This document shows, piece by piece, positions 1-12,299 of a stretch of DNA of 64,000 nucleotides. The stretch comes from Linum tenue (taxonomy: Eukaryota > Streptophyta > Magnoliopsida > Malpighiales > Linaceae), in the NCBI GenBank assembly GCA_946122785.1, contig CAMGYJ010000002.1, forward strand, positions 62,521,703 through 62,585,702, written 5' to 3'. Below the pieces are notes generated by a model. It made no database searches and had not been told where the DNA came from. It worked only from the letters and a program-made list of their open reading frames with translations. The position numbers and the translations under genes are program-made. The first letter of the stretch is position 1. Each line of letters opens with the position of its first letter.

Positions 1-1242
1 ACGGTGCCAGAGGATCCGAAAGAAGCATGGGGATTAAGGCAGAGAGCGGCCAGAAGCACAATGGTAGACAACGAACTATACAAAAGAGCGCACTCAGGTG
101 TCTACCTGAAGTGCGTGGGGCAAGAGGAAGCCCACCGCATCGTTGTGGACCTGCACGAAGGGATGTGCGGAATGCATATGGGGGCGCGTAGCCTAGAGAG
201 AAACATACTGCTCAGCGGGTACTACTGGCCGCGCATAAAAAAGGACGCAAAAGAATTCGTGGACACCTGCCACAAATGCCAACTCCACGCGCGCCTTCAC
301 CACGTACCGTCAGTGGAGCTCCAAGCAAACATAAGCCCGTGGCCGTTCGCGCAATGGGGCCTAGACTTGTTGGGTCCCTTCCCTACAGCGAAAGGAAAAC
401 GCAAGTACATAATTGTTGCAGTCGACTATTTCACGAAGTGGGTGGAAGCTGAACCACTCGCGCTTATAACGGCTCAACAAGTACTGCGCTTCATAAAAAA
501 CAACCTACTAACGCGTTTCGGCGTCCCTCAGTCGCTAGTGTTCGACCATGGCAAGCAATTCGACTGCGCGGAAGTCATAGACTTCTGCGACCAGCTGAAC
601 ATCATAGCGCGCTTTGCGTCGGTCGCCTACCCGCAGGCAAACGGCCAAGCCGAGGCAACGAACAAATCCATCTTGCACGGACTCCATACGCGCCTGGGTG
701 AAGCTAAAGGAAGCTGGGCCGAAGAGCTTCACAGCGTCCTATGGGCGCACCGGACCACATACAAGACGTCGACGGGCGAGTCGCCCTTCGCCCTAACATA
801 TGGCACGGAGGCAGTGATACCCATAGAAACACAGATACCATCTTTCAGATTGGCGCATTACGACGAGACCGAGAACTCCGCGGCGCGTATAACAGACCTA
901 GATCTCACTCAAGAAAGGCGCGACACCGCAGCCGTAAGACTAGCCGCGGGTAAAGCACAAGTTGCGCGACACTACAATAAAAAGCTGCGCCCGTACAACC
1001 TGAAACTGAACGAGCTCGTGCTAAGGCGCAACTTTCGCCCAAACCAAAAGCACGGGAAACTCGCACCCAACTGGGAAGGGCCATACCGTGTACGTGAAGT
1101 GGTGGGGGCAAACACGTTCAAACTCGAAGAAATCAGCGGCAAAAAAATCCCAAGAACGTGGAACGCGCAGAACCTACGCCGGTATCGACCAGCAGCTCCA
1201 GAGGAGACACATCATGATCTTGGGCATCTCGATGCGCGGTAA
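1..1242 (+). CDS. Ty3/gypsy (Tat-type) polyprotein, C-terminal integrase part (5' partial)
   Basis: The open frame enters from the left edge and stops at 1242. Counting from codon 4, it shows the HHCC zinc-binding region (H51, H58, C89, C92) and the integrase core with D121, D181 and E217. The last two are 35 residues apart, as in the D,D(35)E triad. The usual S-DNG motif reads FDHGKQF, so the aspartate is kept but the neighbours differ. Integrase inserts the reverse-transcribed copy into the genome. The stop codon lies inside the first unit of the downstream 67-bp tandem repeat. The antisense gene and LTR that follow place it in the Tat/Ogre/Grande branch. Protease and RT lie outside the window. 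Confidence 0.93.
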   Translation, partial: TVPEDPKEAWGLRQRAARSTMVDNELYKRAHSGVYLKCVGQEEAHRIVVDLHEGMCGMHMGARSLERNILLSGYYWPRIKKDAKEFVDTCHKCQLHARLHHVPSVELQANISPWPFAQWGLDLLGPFPTAKGKRKYIIVAVDYFTKWVEAEPLALITAQQVLRFIKNNLLTRFGVPQSLVFDHGKQFDCAEVIDFCDQLNIIARFASVAYPQANGQAEATNKSILHGLHTRLGEAKGSWAEELHSVLWAHRTTYKTSTGESPFALTYGTEAVIPIETQIPSFRLAHYDETENSAARITDLDLTQERRDTAAVRLAAGKAQVARHYNKKLRPYNLKLNELVLRRNFRPNQKHGKLAPNWEGPYRVREVVGANTFKLEEISGKKIPRTWNAQNLRRYRPAAPEETHHDLGHLDAR

Positions 1243-1523
1243 CCCCGTGATGTAACCGTGTCTCGGAATAGAGCACATTATAAATTTTGGGCATCTCGAT
1301 GCGCGGTAACCCCGTAATGTAACCGTGTCTCAGAATAGAGCACATTATAAATGTTGGGCATCCCGATGCGCGGTAACCCCGTAATGTAACCGTGTCTCAG
1401 AATAGAGCACATTATAATTTTGGGCATCTCGATGCGCGGTAACCCCGTGATGTAACCGTGTTTCGGAATAGAGCACATTATAATTTTGGGCATCTCGATG
1501 CGCGGTAACCCCGTAATGTAACC
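1221..1523. repeat. 67-bp tandem repeat, about 4.5 copies, at the pol 3' end
   Basis: Unit starts (TGGGCATC) occur at 1221, 1288, 1355, 1421 and 1487, so the period is 66-67 bp. Units differ at only a few positions. The array begins within the last codons of the integrase frame and supplies its stop codon. It sits between pol and the antisense gene, a position where Tat-lineage elements commonly carry tandem repeats. Confidence 0.95.
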
Positions 1524-1744
1524 AAGAATGGGAAGAGGCCTCAGTTTATGCCCACGCAACAAAAGAACCAACACAAATGAAATACGTAAACGCACGACGG
1601 CACCCCCGCCACTAACATTCAATCAAACGGAAATCACACAAACAAAACACAAGAGTCTCGGCCTCGAAGGAGAAATGAAATCACATAAGTCAAAGAGCGA
1701 CAACATGAGACGAAGGACCTCAAAACAAAAAGAGAAGAAGAAAA

Positions 1745-4127
1745 TCAGACAACAATAACATCATCCTGGCTAGTCCCCGCTTCTCCCTCAGGTGCATCCT
1801 CGGTCTCGCTTTCACTGTCGTCGGAGAAAGAACGCTTCTCATGGAAGAACTGCTTCACATGGCGCAGCATAGCTGGAGTGTTCCACCGCATCCCGGGGTT
1901 CTCAGGTCGCGCCTTTTTGCGCACGGCTACAACAGTTTTGGACATACAGTTGGCGAGAACCCTACTGAACGCCTCCGAAGAGCGGTACACCTTCACAGCG
2001 CCCTTGGTGGCAGCTATCACCGCTTCAGTTTTCTCCGCTTCTAACTCAGAGCGGATCTTGGCGACCTCCGCATCATGCTCCGCAGCTAACCTTGCCTTCT
2101 CCTCCCCAATCTGCTTGTTAGCCTCCTCCCAAACCTCCCGCCGAACTTCTTCGCGCACAGCTCTCTTTTCTGCCTCGAGATCAGACTCCAACTTAGACTC
2201 CAGCTGCCCAACCTTCAACATCGCATCATTGCACTGTTTAACCACCTCCGAGTACCGCCGCTCAGACTCAGCAACCTTCCCCTCCAGCTCCTTCGCACGT
2301 CCGGACTCAGTAGTAAACTGAGTGGTCAGGTCATCCCTCTGCTTTTGAGCAAGGAATGTCGCCAGCAAGCCCTATAACAAAATAGACGCGCAAAGAAAAA
2401 TATTAGAGCCAAACAAGCAAAGGAAAAGATACGCCAATAAAACAAGCGCGTATTCGAAAACTCACAGCAAACAGGGCCTGGGACAGGTCACCGAGCGGAT
2501 CGCCCCTGTCCATTCGGGATGGAATGGTCAGCGCGGGTCCAACAGCCTTAATGGCACTCTTAGCCGCCGCAATGGACTGCGCGGCACCTGAATGAATGCG
2601 CACATCGCGCATACAGTTGGGAACAAGGTCCCCAAACCCCGTCATCGCGGGGAGGGTTTGCTGCAACGAGCGGCCAACGGACCCACTTCCACTCGCGCCA
2701 CCTGCCCCCAACAGCTTCTCGGATCGCGGAGGCTTCATCTTACCACCCTCAGCAACTTCAACTCCAGCAACTCCTTTCTTCTTACTCCCATGACCAGCGT
2801 CTTCCTCAACGCGCGCCTTCTTACCCCCCGCAACATCGTCCTCCCGGCCTTGTCGCTTCTTATCGCCGCGCGATGTCCTCTTCGTCTTTGGCTCATCCTC
2901 TGTTGAAATCATACTCGCCACGGTCGAATAGTCGACTCCTACAACAAGCATGTGTAAGGATTACATTAATACGTAGTGAATAAATCACACAAAGGAAAGC
3001 AACTAACCATCACGGTACAACTCCGCGAGCAAAGGAGCGCGAACTGATTTATCGTAGAGGTCGATCTTCTCATCCAAGAGCATCTCATAATGCGCGTTGA
3101 GCCCATCATACGCTCCTACCTCCGACTCGAACCGCCTAATATCTCCAACAGACCAGGGAGACATTATGGGCGCGTATTCACTCGACCACTCCTTCGGCAC
3201 GGGCTTGATATAGAAGAATCGTTGGAACCACGGCTTGTCCAACTTTGGCGAGCCATACACGTAACCGCTGTTACGTCGGTCGCGCCTCTTCACGCAGATG
3301 CCAGTAGCTTTCTCCGGTACGCGCATCTTATAACACTTGCGGAAAAGCCCATAAGAGGGCGGGATGTTGCACCGTTTACAAGCCAGCCGGAACATGCACG
3401 TATGCAAGATAACGGAGGGCGAGAACCGCGCGAGAGAACACTTTATGGTGCGCAACAACGCGCACAGAATCGGCTCAAGTGGAAATTTCAGCCCCATCCG
3501 CCAATACTCAGTGTATACCCCAATCCACCCCTTGGGGCAGTTCCCAATACGACTCCGCGCACTCGGAACCGCGTACTTCCAGTGGGGTGGAAGACCCAGC
3601 CCGCGCACAAGCTTCTCTACGTCGCGCCTATTGAGCTCGGACACTATATCCGGTCCGCGCAAGAGATTGTCGCTAGGGACTTCGCCGCCCTCGAACATGT
3701 CCGCCCACTCCAAGACGGTATACTGCGCCCCTAAGCCGCCAACTCCAAGGCGGCTAACTGCCTCTGTCACGCGGACTATAGGCTGCAAAGGCACCGACTC
3801 CGCAGGGCGGTCCGACTCGGTCTCGGAAACATCGAGCGAGTTAGACCGCCCTGGGGAGTCGCCGCCGTCGCGACGCACTACCAACACCCCACGGGGGGCA
3901 TCTACCGCCCGAGACGTCCCTTCCCCGGAGTTGTCCCGCGGCTGATCACCCCCACCGTGTAGAATATCGAGGCCGCCGGATCCAAAAGAAGGCGTATGCG
4001 GCAACTCGCCACCGAACAACGCCCCATCCAAACCAGATAAATCAAAAGACGCGTCAGATAAGTTAAGCATGTTACCTTCTTCGTCGAAGTCGACCACAAC
4101 CTCAGGTGCCTTCTTTTCCTCAGCCAT
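1745..4127 (-). CDS. Antisense accessory gene (aORF) of the Tat-type gypsy element, three exons
   Basis: Exons on the minus strand are 4127-3008, 2938-2466 and 2371-1745. Both introns have GT donors and AG acceptors, and the exon lengths (1120, 473, 627) add to 740 codons, so a 739-residue protein is open throughout. Exon 1 carries a block (GLPPHWKYAVPS, CPKGWIGVYTEYW, GLKFPLEP) like the plant 'putative gypsy type transposon' domain (Pfam Transposase_28). Exon 2 is lysine/arginine-rich (DKKRQGR) and may hold a nuclear signal. Exon 3 is a long charged coiled coil ending DDVIVV. The ATG at 4127 was chosen because a TATA-like motif lies about 135 bp upstream. Antisense genes between pol and the 3' LTR are known from Grande-type elements, but their function is unknown. 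Confidence 0.8.
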
Positions 4128-4259
4128 TGATCGCAACACAAAGAAGACAGAGAACAACCGAGCAGGAGTGGGGTCGAAAGTGAAGGAGAAGCAACAACCG
4201 AAAAGAAATGTGAGAGCGAAGACAAAAGAGGAATAACGAGCAAATGGCAAGGGGTCAAT

Positions 4260-4267
4260 CTTATATA
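4260..4267 (-). promoter_or_regulatory. TATA-like box for the antisense gene
   Basis: TATATAAG on the minus strand, about 135 bp upstream of the chosen ATG at 4127. It supports transcription of the antisense gene from its own promoter, opposite to pol. Inferred from the motif and its spacing only. Confidence 0.45.
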
Positions 4268-4639
4268 CTGATAGAAAAGAAAGTAAACCGTCAGATGACG
4301 CATCGGTAAACACGAGATACGTCGAATCGCAATCCCGGAAATGATCACAAACCGCCTCGGCCGAAACAAAATCCGCCGCCAAAAAATTCGAAATTCAAAA
4401 ACACCGCGCGTGTCCACCACTCACAACAGGACACGTGGCTAGTAGACCAACCGCAGGCTGTCAGACGACCCTTCGCATCCCTGGCACAGCAGAAGCTACT
4501 CCTAGGACCTATTCCCGCTTGGGGGGCATAGGCCCTTCACGCGCGAAACGCCGCACGTACCCACACCCACGGCACATCTAGCCGCTTCGGTCGTTACGCG
4601 CGGAAATGGCCCCAGGACTAGCTCCTGCTGGGGGGCAAT

Positions 4640-4976
4640 TGTTGGGGGTTGGGGACAAGTAGTCGCGCGGTCAGAAACCCTACGCGCGGGCGCACCTACG
4701 CGGGAACCAGAACTACGCCTGACCGATATGTCCCATCACCGGTACGGCTCACCTACCTTAACGAGGGTATAAATAAGGCATTTATCATGGAGAGAGGGGG
4801 ATCAGAAAAGGGGACTAGACCATTCTCTCTCTAACTTTCTCTCTCTACAACTTCTCTCTGTAATCTGTTCACCATTATATCTTAATAATACTAGTCCTAG
4901 CGCGTTGCTTACCACGTGTACTCAGACTCTTCTATATCTATTGTCTCCCTCCTACCCCACCAGCGAGACATAAACA
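4640..4976 (+). mobile_element. 3' LTR of the Tat-type gypsy element
   Basis: A polypurine tract (GGGGGGCA, about 4630-4637) directly precedes TGTTGGGGG at 4640, the usual start of such LTRs. The LTR carries a TATA box (TATAAATA at 4768-4775) and pyrimidine-rich TCTC runs after it. The right end is placed at the CA at 4976, but CA at 4970 is also possible. The 5' LTR is outside the window, so the end cannot be checked by comparison. A second GGGGGGCA near 4521 looks like a duplicated tract. Confidence 0.7.
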
Positions 4977-5643
4977 TTTACTAATGGACCTTATACTATT
5001 TAGAATTTACTAACACTTCTTCGCTAATGAAAACCAACTTATATGTGCTTAAAGTTTTCTCAAATTCGAATATCATGTGGTTAGTAACTAGGTCGCCAAG
5101 ATTCGAAAACATGATCTTTCAGTCAACCATTCTCAATTAGAAGTGTCATAAATTTTATTCTCAATTAACTATTATACTAATTTACTCATTTTTGTCCTTA
5201 GGAGCCACCCATTACACTCTCCCTAACCCCGATTGAAATAAATTTAATTTTACACATTAGCTGTGATTTGGCTGAAATTCTTTGTAGATATTGAATAAGT
5301 ACATCTTTAATTTTGAAAGGATCAGATGCACCTTTGTCATTTGTACATAGCTCATTATAAAAACATTGAATAAGCCAATACACAACTTATTAATCATACA
5401 TCAATTATTTGAAAGGTCAATCATTCTCATTTAAATACATGCTATTTTTTATACCGAATTAACTATTAAACCTAATTTACCATTTTCTCGAACTAGAGTG
5501 GGTCCCGTACCCACCCTCTAACCCTCTCCCTCCACCCCTGTGAATAACCCGAATTCTTCTGTTCAGATTCTAACAAGAAGCAACCAGCAGCCATAAGTAT
5601 GTGTTTTTGGAGGCGAACAAAGGATTCTCTGGTAGCTGGCTCG
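4977..5643. other. AT-rich spacer, no gene
   Basis: No coding signal was seen. Two diverged copies of a short block (around 5113-5180 and 5405-5475, both containing TTAACTATTA) suggest an old duplication about 290 bp apart. Confidence 0.5.
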
Positions 5644-6130
5644 GTAGAGGGGGTACAATATGATGCATATACGTTTATGTGATGGTACAACTTTAAGTTG
5701 TAAAGTTGTATCATAACTAGGGTTGGCTATTTGGTCCAGACTGTTTGGTTTTATCCGAAACCGGACCTTATAACCCGGACCGGGACCGGACTAGGATCGG
5801 ATAGCAAACAATCCAATCTCATATTCGGGCTTAGTGTTGGGACCGGATAAGAGACCCCAACACTCAAATCCCCACAAGCTCAATCTAAAATCAAGATCAA
5901 ATTGGGACCGGACCGGATCAAGACCGGACTGTATCCAATCCAATCTTTGGTCCTTATATTCCCTAAAAGACCGGACTGGGACCGGATTAATTTTGTTCAA
6001 TTTAACCGGACCGGACCGTATAGCCACCCCGAATCATAACATAAGGGTACAAATTCCTTTACAATACAACCTGAATTTATACATTTAATATCATGATACA
6101 ACTTTAAGTTTTACATTAAAGCACGAATCA
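5644..6130. repeat. GTACAACTT palindromic repeat, copy A, split by a hAT insertion
   Basis: The block 5644-5717 plus 6033-6130 contains repeated GGTACAACTT and its complement AAGTTGTA. It aligns with copy B at 11860-12087 once the hAT element at 5718-6032 is removed. Function unknown. It may be a MITE or an old tandem repeat. Confidence 0.8.
5718..6032. mobile_element. Non-autonomous hAT element (315 bp), nested
   Basis: Ends are inverted repeats: TAGGGTTGGCTAT at the left and the complement of TCGGGGTGGCTAT at the right. They are flanked by a perfect 8-bp target-site duplication ATCATAAC (5710-5717 and 6033-6040), which is diagnostic of hAT. The interior is rich in CCGGACC repeats and codes for nothing. 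Copy B of the surrounding repeat at 11995-12002 is a related empty site (ACCATAAC). Confidence 0.93.
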
Positions 6131-6640
6131 TGATATTTTTATATTCCATAACAAATAACTCGATTAGAATAAAAGAACGAACGAAGATAACGAACATAAT
6201 TTCCGAGTACTCGACGGAGAAAGCAACCGAAAATTATTGCGCGGTGTGAGCAGATAGTCGGCGCTACATTGAATCCTATTTTGTAGCTTTCCTCACTTTG
6301 TGCTTGTAATTAGTCTTCTTTTTTAAACATGCAATAATCATATCTACTCCCTAGTTTGGATTTTTGGAGGATCGCTTCTCTGCTCTGCAATATCACCCAT
6401 GCACAGCCAAAACCACGATCGGAAAAACGCGTCTCATAGTTTGAAACTGCGTCACTAGTTTCCCATTTCCCATTTCCCGTACTACTACATCAACCTTTGG
6501 CAACCATTTTATAATACAACTAGCGGTGATGAATACAGAGAGTGTTGTTAAGAATACAATCGAACAACTGAAACTCACAACGAACTGATCCAATGTGTTA
6601 CATTACATATATGCATACAGAATGGTCAACTTTTGGAACC
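6131..6640. other. Intergenic, upstream of the peroxidase gene
   Basis: No coding region was recognised. It presumably includes the peroxidase promoter. No further motif could be supported. Confidence 0.4.
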
Positions 6641-6648
6641 TATAAATA
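6641..6648 (+). promoter_or_regulatory. TATA box of the peroxidase gene
   Basis: TATAAATA lies 96 bp upstream of the peroxidase ATG at 6744, a normal distance for a plant core promoter with a short 5' leader. Confidence 0.65.
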
Positions 6649-6743
6649 CTAGGTTAAGCACTTCCGTTTATGACACACCAACCAGAGAGCCATCAATTCA
6701 TTAACCTGCAGCTTCACCAATTACTTCTTTTTTGTTTCCTCCA

Positions 6744-8349
<1,606 letters not shown>

Positions 8350-9039
8350 CTAATAATTACATGCTAATTTAAAGCTGATCATCATGGCGATATGTGGTCC
8401 AAAAAAAAAAAAAAGATGATCATCAGGAAGTATGTCACTATTTCATCTCGGCAATTTGTGTTGTTGTGTTTCGTTTGTGACCGAGTGTGTTTTTGTTTTT
8501 CCTGATATTTTTCAATTTGTGCGAAGTTTATTAAAGTTGGATTTTTTCGGGGGCCATTTTGAACAGATTTCCAAAGCAGTATAATCATAAATTTCGTGCG
8601 ATTTTTCGGAAGGCCATTTTCTTTGCATTTTGAAGGCTAATTAAAGATTATGGATTCGGTCTGGGGCTATTCTCCACCGATGATAATGTCTATTGGTCGC
8701 CGATTTGGGCGGAAAATTTTCTGAGGGCATTTTTCCTATTTTTTGCCAATTTTTTCGAATATCCATTTTTACAATCACATATTTCAAAAGACTTTATCGA
8801 AAGATCATTTTTCTTGGATTTTGAAGACAACATATCACAGATGTGGGTGCATTTATTCAACGGGTATTTTCATAATTTTTTAGCATTTTTTTTTGTTGAA
8901 AGACCATTTTTCTAGAATTTTGAAGTCAACAGATCACGTATTCGCCCTTGAGGTTATTCTTCATCGATGATTATGTATATTAAGCTCTGGTTTGTACGGA
9001 TTTATTCGGTTTCATTTTGGCAGATTGCGAATGGGTACC

Positions 9040-9490
9040 GCCAAAATGTAGAACAAACAATAGATTTTATGCTAAATTCATGATGATAATGGATTTGACT
9101 CAAACCCATACCTCAAATCCATCAAGCAAACGAACCATAAAATTTGGAGTGAATTCTAAAATATATTGGTGTATCAATAAATACAGTGATATTATGTCTT
9201 CCGATCTTTTATGTAACACCCTCTACAAGTTGGATTGTTATCTAAAAAGGCCATTTAATTTTGGCATGGCATGTATAAGTCCGAAATTTCCTTCCACACA
9301 TTAAGAAAACCGACCAGTGTTCAGAACTAAGAAGTAACCGATTTAATTGGCATACCCTTCCACCCAACGATCAAGCTCTTCCCATCCATCCCAACCGTAC
9401 AAGGACTCCAACTCGGCAATCGTTTTGCCACTAGCTCTGCCTTAACGACGAGCTCAACTTAGCCTCCACCATTCCAAACCGTCAAAAATA
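9040..9490. other. Insertion of unknown type inside the satellite array
   Basis: The satellite sequence stops after GGGTACC near 9042 and resumes near 9490. The insert contains AATCCATCAAGCAAAC, also present at 29681-29696. No terminal repeats or target duplication could be defined. Confidence 0.35.
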
Positions 9491-9686
9491 AGTCCTCCAG
9501 ACGTCCACTTTCATGTTTCGAAAGACATTTTTATTTGATTTTAAAGGCTACAAAACACGGATTCAGCCTGCAGCTTTTCTCAACCGATGCTAAAGCCTAA
9601 TAGTTACCGATTTGCCCGAAAAAATTTCGAAGGTCATTTTTGTACTTGTTGGCAATTTTGTCCAAAAGCCATTTTAGTTGGAAATT

Positions 9687-9970
9687 TTCTTTTTTTTATA
9701 ATGATGAGAAATGCATTGAAAGAAAAAGTAACAGAGTACGGTTAAACAAGAGCACAGACAAAAACGAAAGGGAAAGGGAAGAAGAATAGGTTGCACACTT
9801 GCACCACCAGTGCACACATCCAAGAACAAAATAGGAAGAGAAAAGAAACAACAAAACATAGAAGGGCAAACAGGAAAGCGCCGCCACACGCGGCCTTCAA
9901 ACACCCAAGCACTCAAATATTGGAGGAAAAATCTTAACCAGGTTACGCCCTGCTCCTTATCAAAGTTTCA
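9687..9970 (-). mobile_element. Possible 5'-truncated retroposon tail in the satellite array
   Basis: On the minus strand this segment ends in TGCATTTCTCATCATTATAAAAAAA, broken here as a T-rich edge at about 9690 on the plus strand, as expected for the 3' tail of a LINE or processed copy. The array is interrupted exactly here. No matching target duplication was found and no domain is recognisable. Confidence 0.35.
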
Positions 9971-10936
9971 GTCACTCCATCACAGTTCTTCCAAAATTTT
10001 GAGGATTTTTCAAAATGCAATTTTCTTTGAATTTTGAAGGCTACATAACACAAATTCGGACTGGGACTATTCTCTACCGATAATGAAGTCTAATAGTCGC
10101 CGATTTAGTCGAAAGCATGTTTATAAATTTTTTGCGATTGTTTCGAAAAGCCTTTTTAGTTGGAATTTGAAGTCTACAGATCACGGATTCGGCCTGAGAC
10201 TATTCTTCACTGTTGATTAAGTCTATTAAGCACCGATTTTGATGGATTTTTTCCGGGGCCATTGTTGGCAGATTCCAAAGGGGTACTATCACATATTTCG
10301 GCCGATTTTTTGAAATAATATTTTCTTTGGATTTTAAAGGCTACGTACAGATCATGGACTTAGTTTGGGGCTATTCTCCACCGATGATAAAGTCTATTAG
10401 CCTCCGATTTGGGCAGAAAATTTTAGGAGGGCATTTTCATATTTTCGGCAATTTTTTCAAAAACTTATTTTAGTTCAATTTTTGAAGGCTACAGATCACG
10501 AATTTGGGCTGAGGCTATTCTTCACTGTTGATTAAGTCTATTAAGCACCGATTTGGACGAACTTTTCGGGGGGCCATTGGTAGATTGTAAAAGGGTACCA
10601 TCACAGATTTCATGCGATTTTTCAAAATACAATTTTCCTTGGAATTTGAAGGCTAAATATCATAGATTCGGTCTGGGGCTATTCTACACTCATGATAAAG
10701 TCTATTGGTCGCGATTTAGGAAGAAAATTTTTGAAGTGATTTTCGTAGTTTTTGTCGCTTTTTTCGTAAAAGCCATTTTACCTTGATTTTAAAGGCTACA
10801 TGTCACGAAATCTGCCTGAGACTATTCTTCCCCATTGATTAAGTCTATTAAGCATCAATTGGGGTGTATTATTTCTGGGGACATTTTTGGCATATTTCAA
10901 AGGAGTATCATCACTTATAATTTCGGGCGATTTAGC

Positions 10937-11530
10937 TTAGCTACCATGACGCACGAGTTCAAACTTCAAACGGTTCGAATCAGAGAGTCGAGTCGATCTT
11001 GAGGTTCGGTCAGGGTGTTGATCACATAGTCGGCCAACACAACTAAGGAATAGCAAGACTCCACTTGTATTTGGTCCCGACTTAGCTGAGCTAGGTCAGG
11101 GACCACGACCATTTCGAAGTTGCATGGAAAGCCCAAGCTTTCGGCGAAGCTGACTAGTCTGCCCCCGGTTTGTTCGATTGCATGTTTCCCTAGGACCGTC
11201 ACAACAGTTATTTTGAAGCAACGAACACGGCGTTGTTTTGATCAGGCTGCTAGGGCTTGCATTAGGGTGGTCCATAATTGCTTGTCCGTTTCTGACCGCG
11301 AGATCAACCACGTGAATCCTTCCTTCTAGCGCCCTCCATGTGCTCCACGATGGCTTTGCATCGCGGCTAACTGTGCGACCTGAGTGAAGGGCATTCTCAT
11401 GTGGACTCAGTAGGCAGATTCGCACCTGTGCGTAAAGCCGGCCCCAGGAACCAAGAGATAGGAATAGGATCACGCGACGGGCTTTTACGTTATTAATTAG
11501 TTGTGCAGAGAAGACAAAATTAATATAGTT
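10937..11530 (-). pseudogene. GRAS-family transcription regulator fragment, broken
   Basis: In minus-strand order the pieces are a VHIID-like motif RIHVVDLAVRNGQ (11320-11282), then LWTTLMQAL, then KHAIEQTGGRLVSFAESLGF, then a segment ending QDRLDSLIRTV, a stop, and SLNSCVMVA. This is the order of the GRAS VHIID, leucine-rich and PFYRE regions. Reading it needs at least one frameshift (between 11282 and 11202) and passes stop codons, and the N-terminus and SAW region are missing. Intact relatives act in the nucleus in gibberellin or developmental signalling. The wording is nearest DELLA-like members but the subgroup is uncertain. The fragment abuts the satellite array. Confidence 0.72.
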
Positions 11531-11859
11531 TATCATTGGCTTAAGTTATCGAAGAAAGTCAGCAATGTATAGAAAACTCATGTAGATAATAGCGTAAATC
11601 AATATGAATGGATAAATGCGTTCACGTAAAAAAATAATATGTGGTTATTTAAATTTATTTAGTACGATAATTGGAGGAGTTTACATGAAAAATTGGTTCA
11701 TCAACTTGTGTAAAAAACATATTTTATGCATAAATAATAGCTAATTCCGTAATAAAATATTTATGCCACGCCTTTTTTTTTTCACGGACTCTAATTAGTT
11801 ATCTATTTTGAGAAATTTTACAATGCTATATAATATTAGTGCTATAGGGTTTTGCCTTT
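11531..11859. other. AT-rich spacer
   Basis: No gene, repeat unit or motif could be supported here. Confidence 0.4.
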
Positions 11860-12087
11860 GGTACAACTTAAAATTGTACATTTACGTTATGGTACAACTT
11901 CAGATTGTACCTATACTTTTTGTACAAATTCTTTTATGGTACAACTTGAATTTGTACTTTTATGTGATGGTACAACTTCAAGTTGTAAAGTTGTACCATA
12001 ACATAATGATACAAATTGTTTTATGGTACAACCTAAACTTATACATTTAATGTTATGGTACAACTTTAAATTGTACATTAAAGCACC
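11860..12087. repeat. GTACAACTT palindromic repeat, copy B (uninterrupted)
   Basis: Repeated GGTACAACTT and AAGTTGTACC blocks at roughly 20-40 bp spacing can fold back on each other. It matches copy A at 5644-6130 and shows that sequence without the hAT insertion. Confidence 0.82.
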
Positions 12088-12299
12088 AATACTATATAGC
12101 ATAGTAGAAGTACTCTTCTTTTTGGCATTTATGATGACAGGGTAATACTTCAAAGTTTGACCTCCATAATTCTAGTTTAATTTTTCCAAATCATGAATCT
12201 GCTGAGGAAGGATGAAATCCTTGAAGGCTAACGTTTCTTTTGACAATCTACATCTCAGTCGGAATATCAAATGCAAACAATAGGCTGCAGCATTAATAG

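Larger units (their letters stand above)
8510..10936. repeat. Satellite-like array with alternating monomers (dimer about 307 bp), interrupted
   Basis: A degenerate block recurs (GGCTATTCT.CACCGATGATAAAGTCTATT and a variant with CACTGTTGATTAAGTCTATTAAG). In the best part the anchors lie near 10067, 10201, 10371, 10516, 10679 and 10823, with spacings alternating about 134-145 and 163-170. Like monomers recur every 304-315 bp. Older copies lie at 8665, 8956 and 9577. It is interrupted at about 9040-9490 and 9687-9970. The array stops where the GRAS fragment begins. No coding potential. Confidence 0.85.

Noticed and set aside
1878..3945. Plus-strand frames opposite the antisense gene
   Set aside because: The minus-strand frame is spliced, longer and has a recognisable domain, so the plus-strand frames are shadows.
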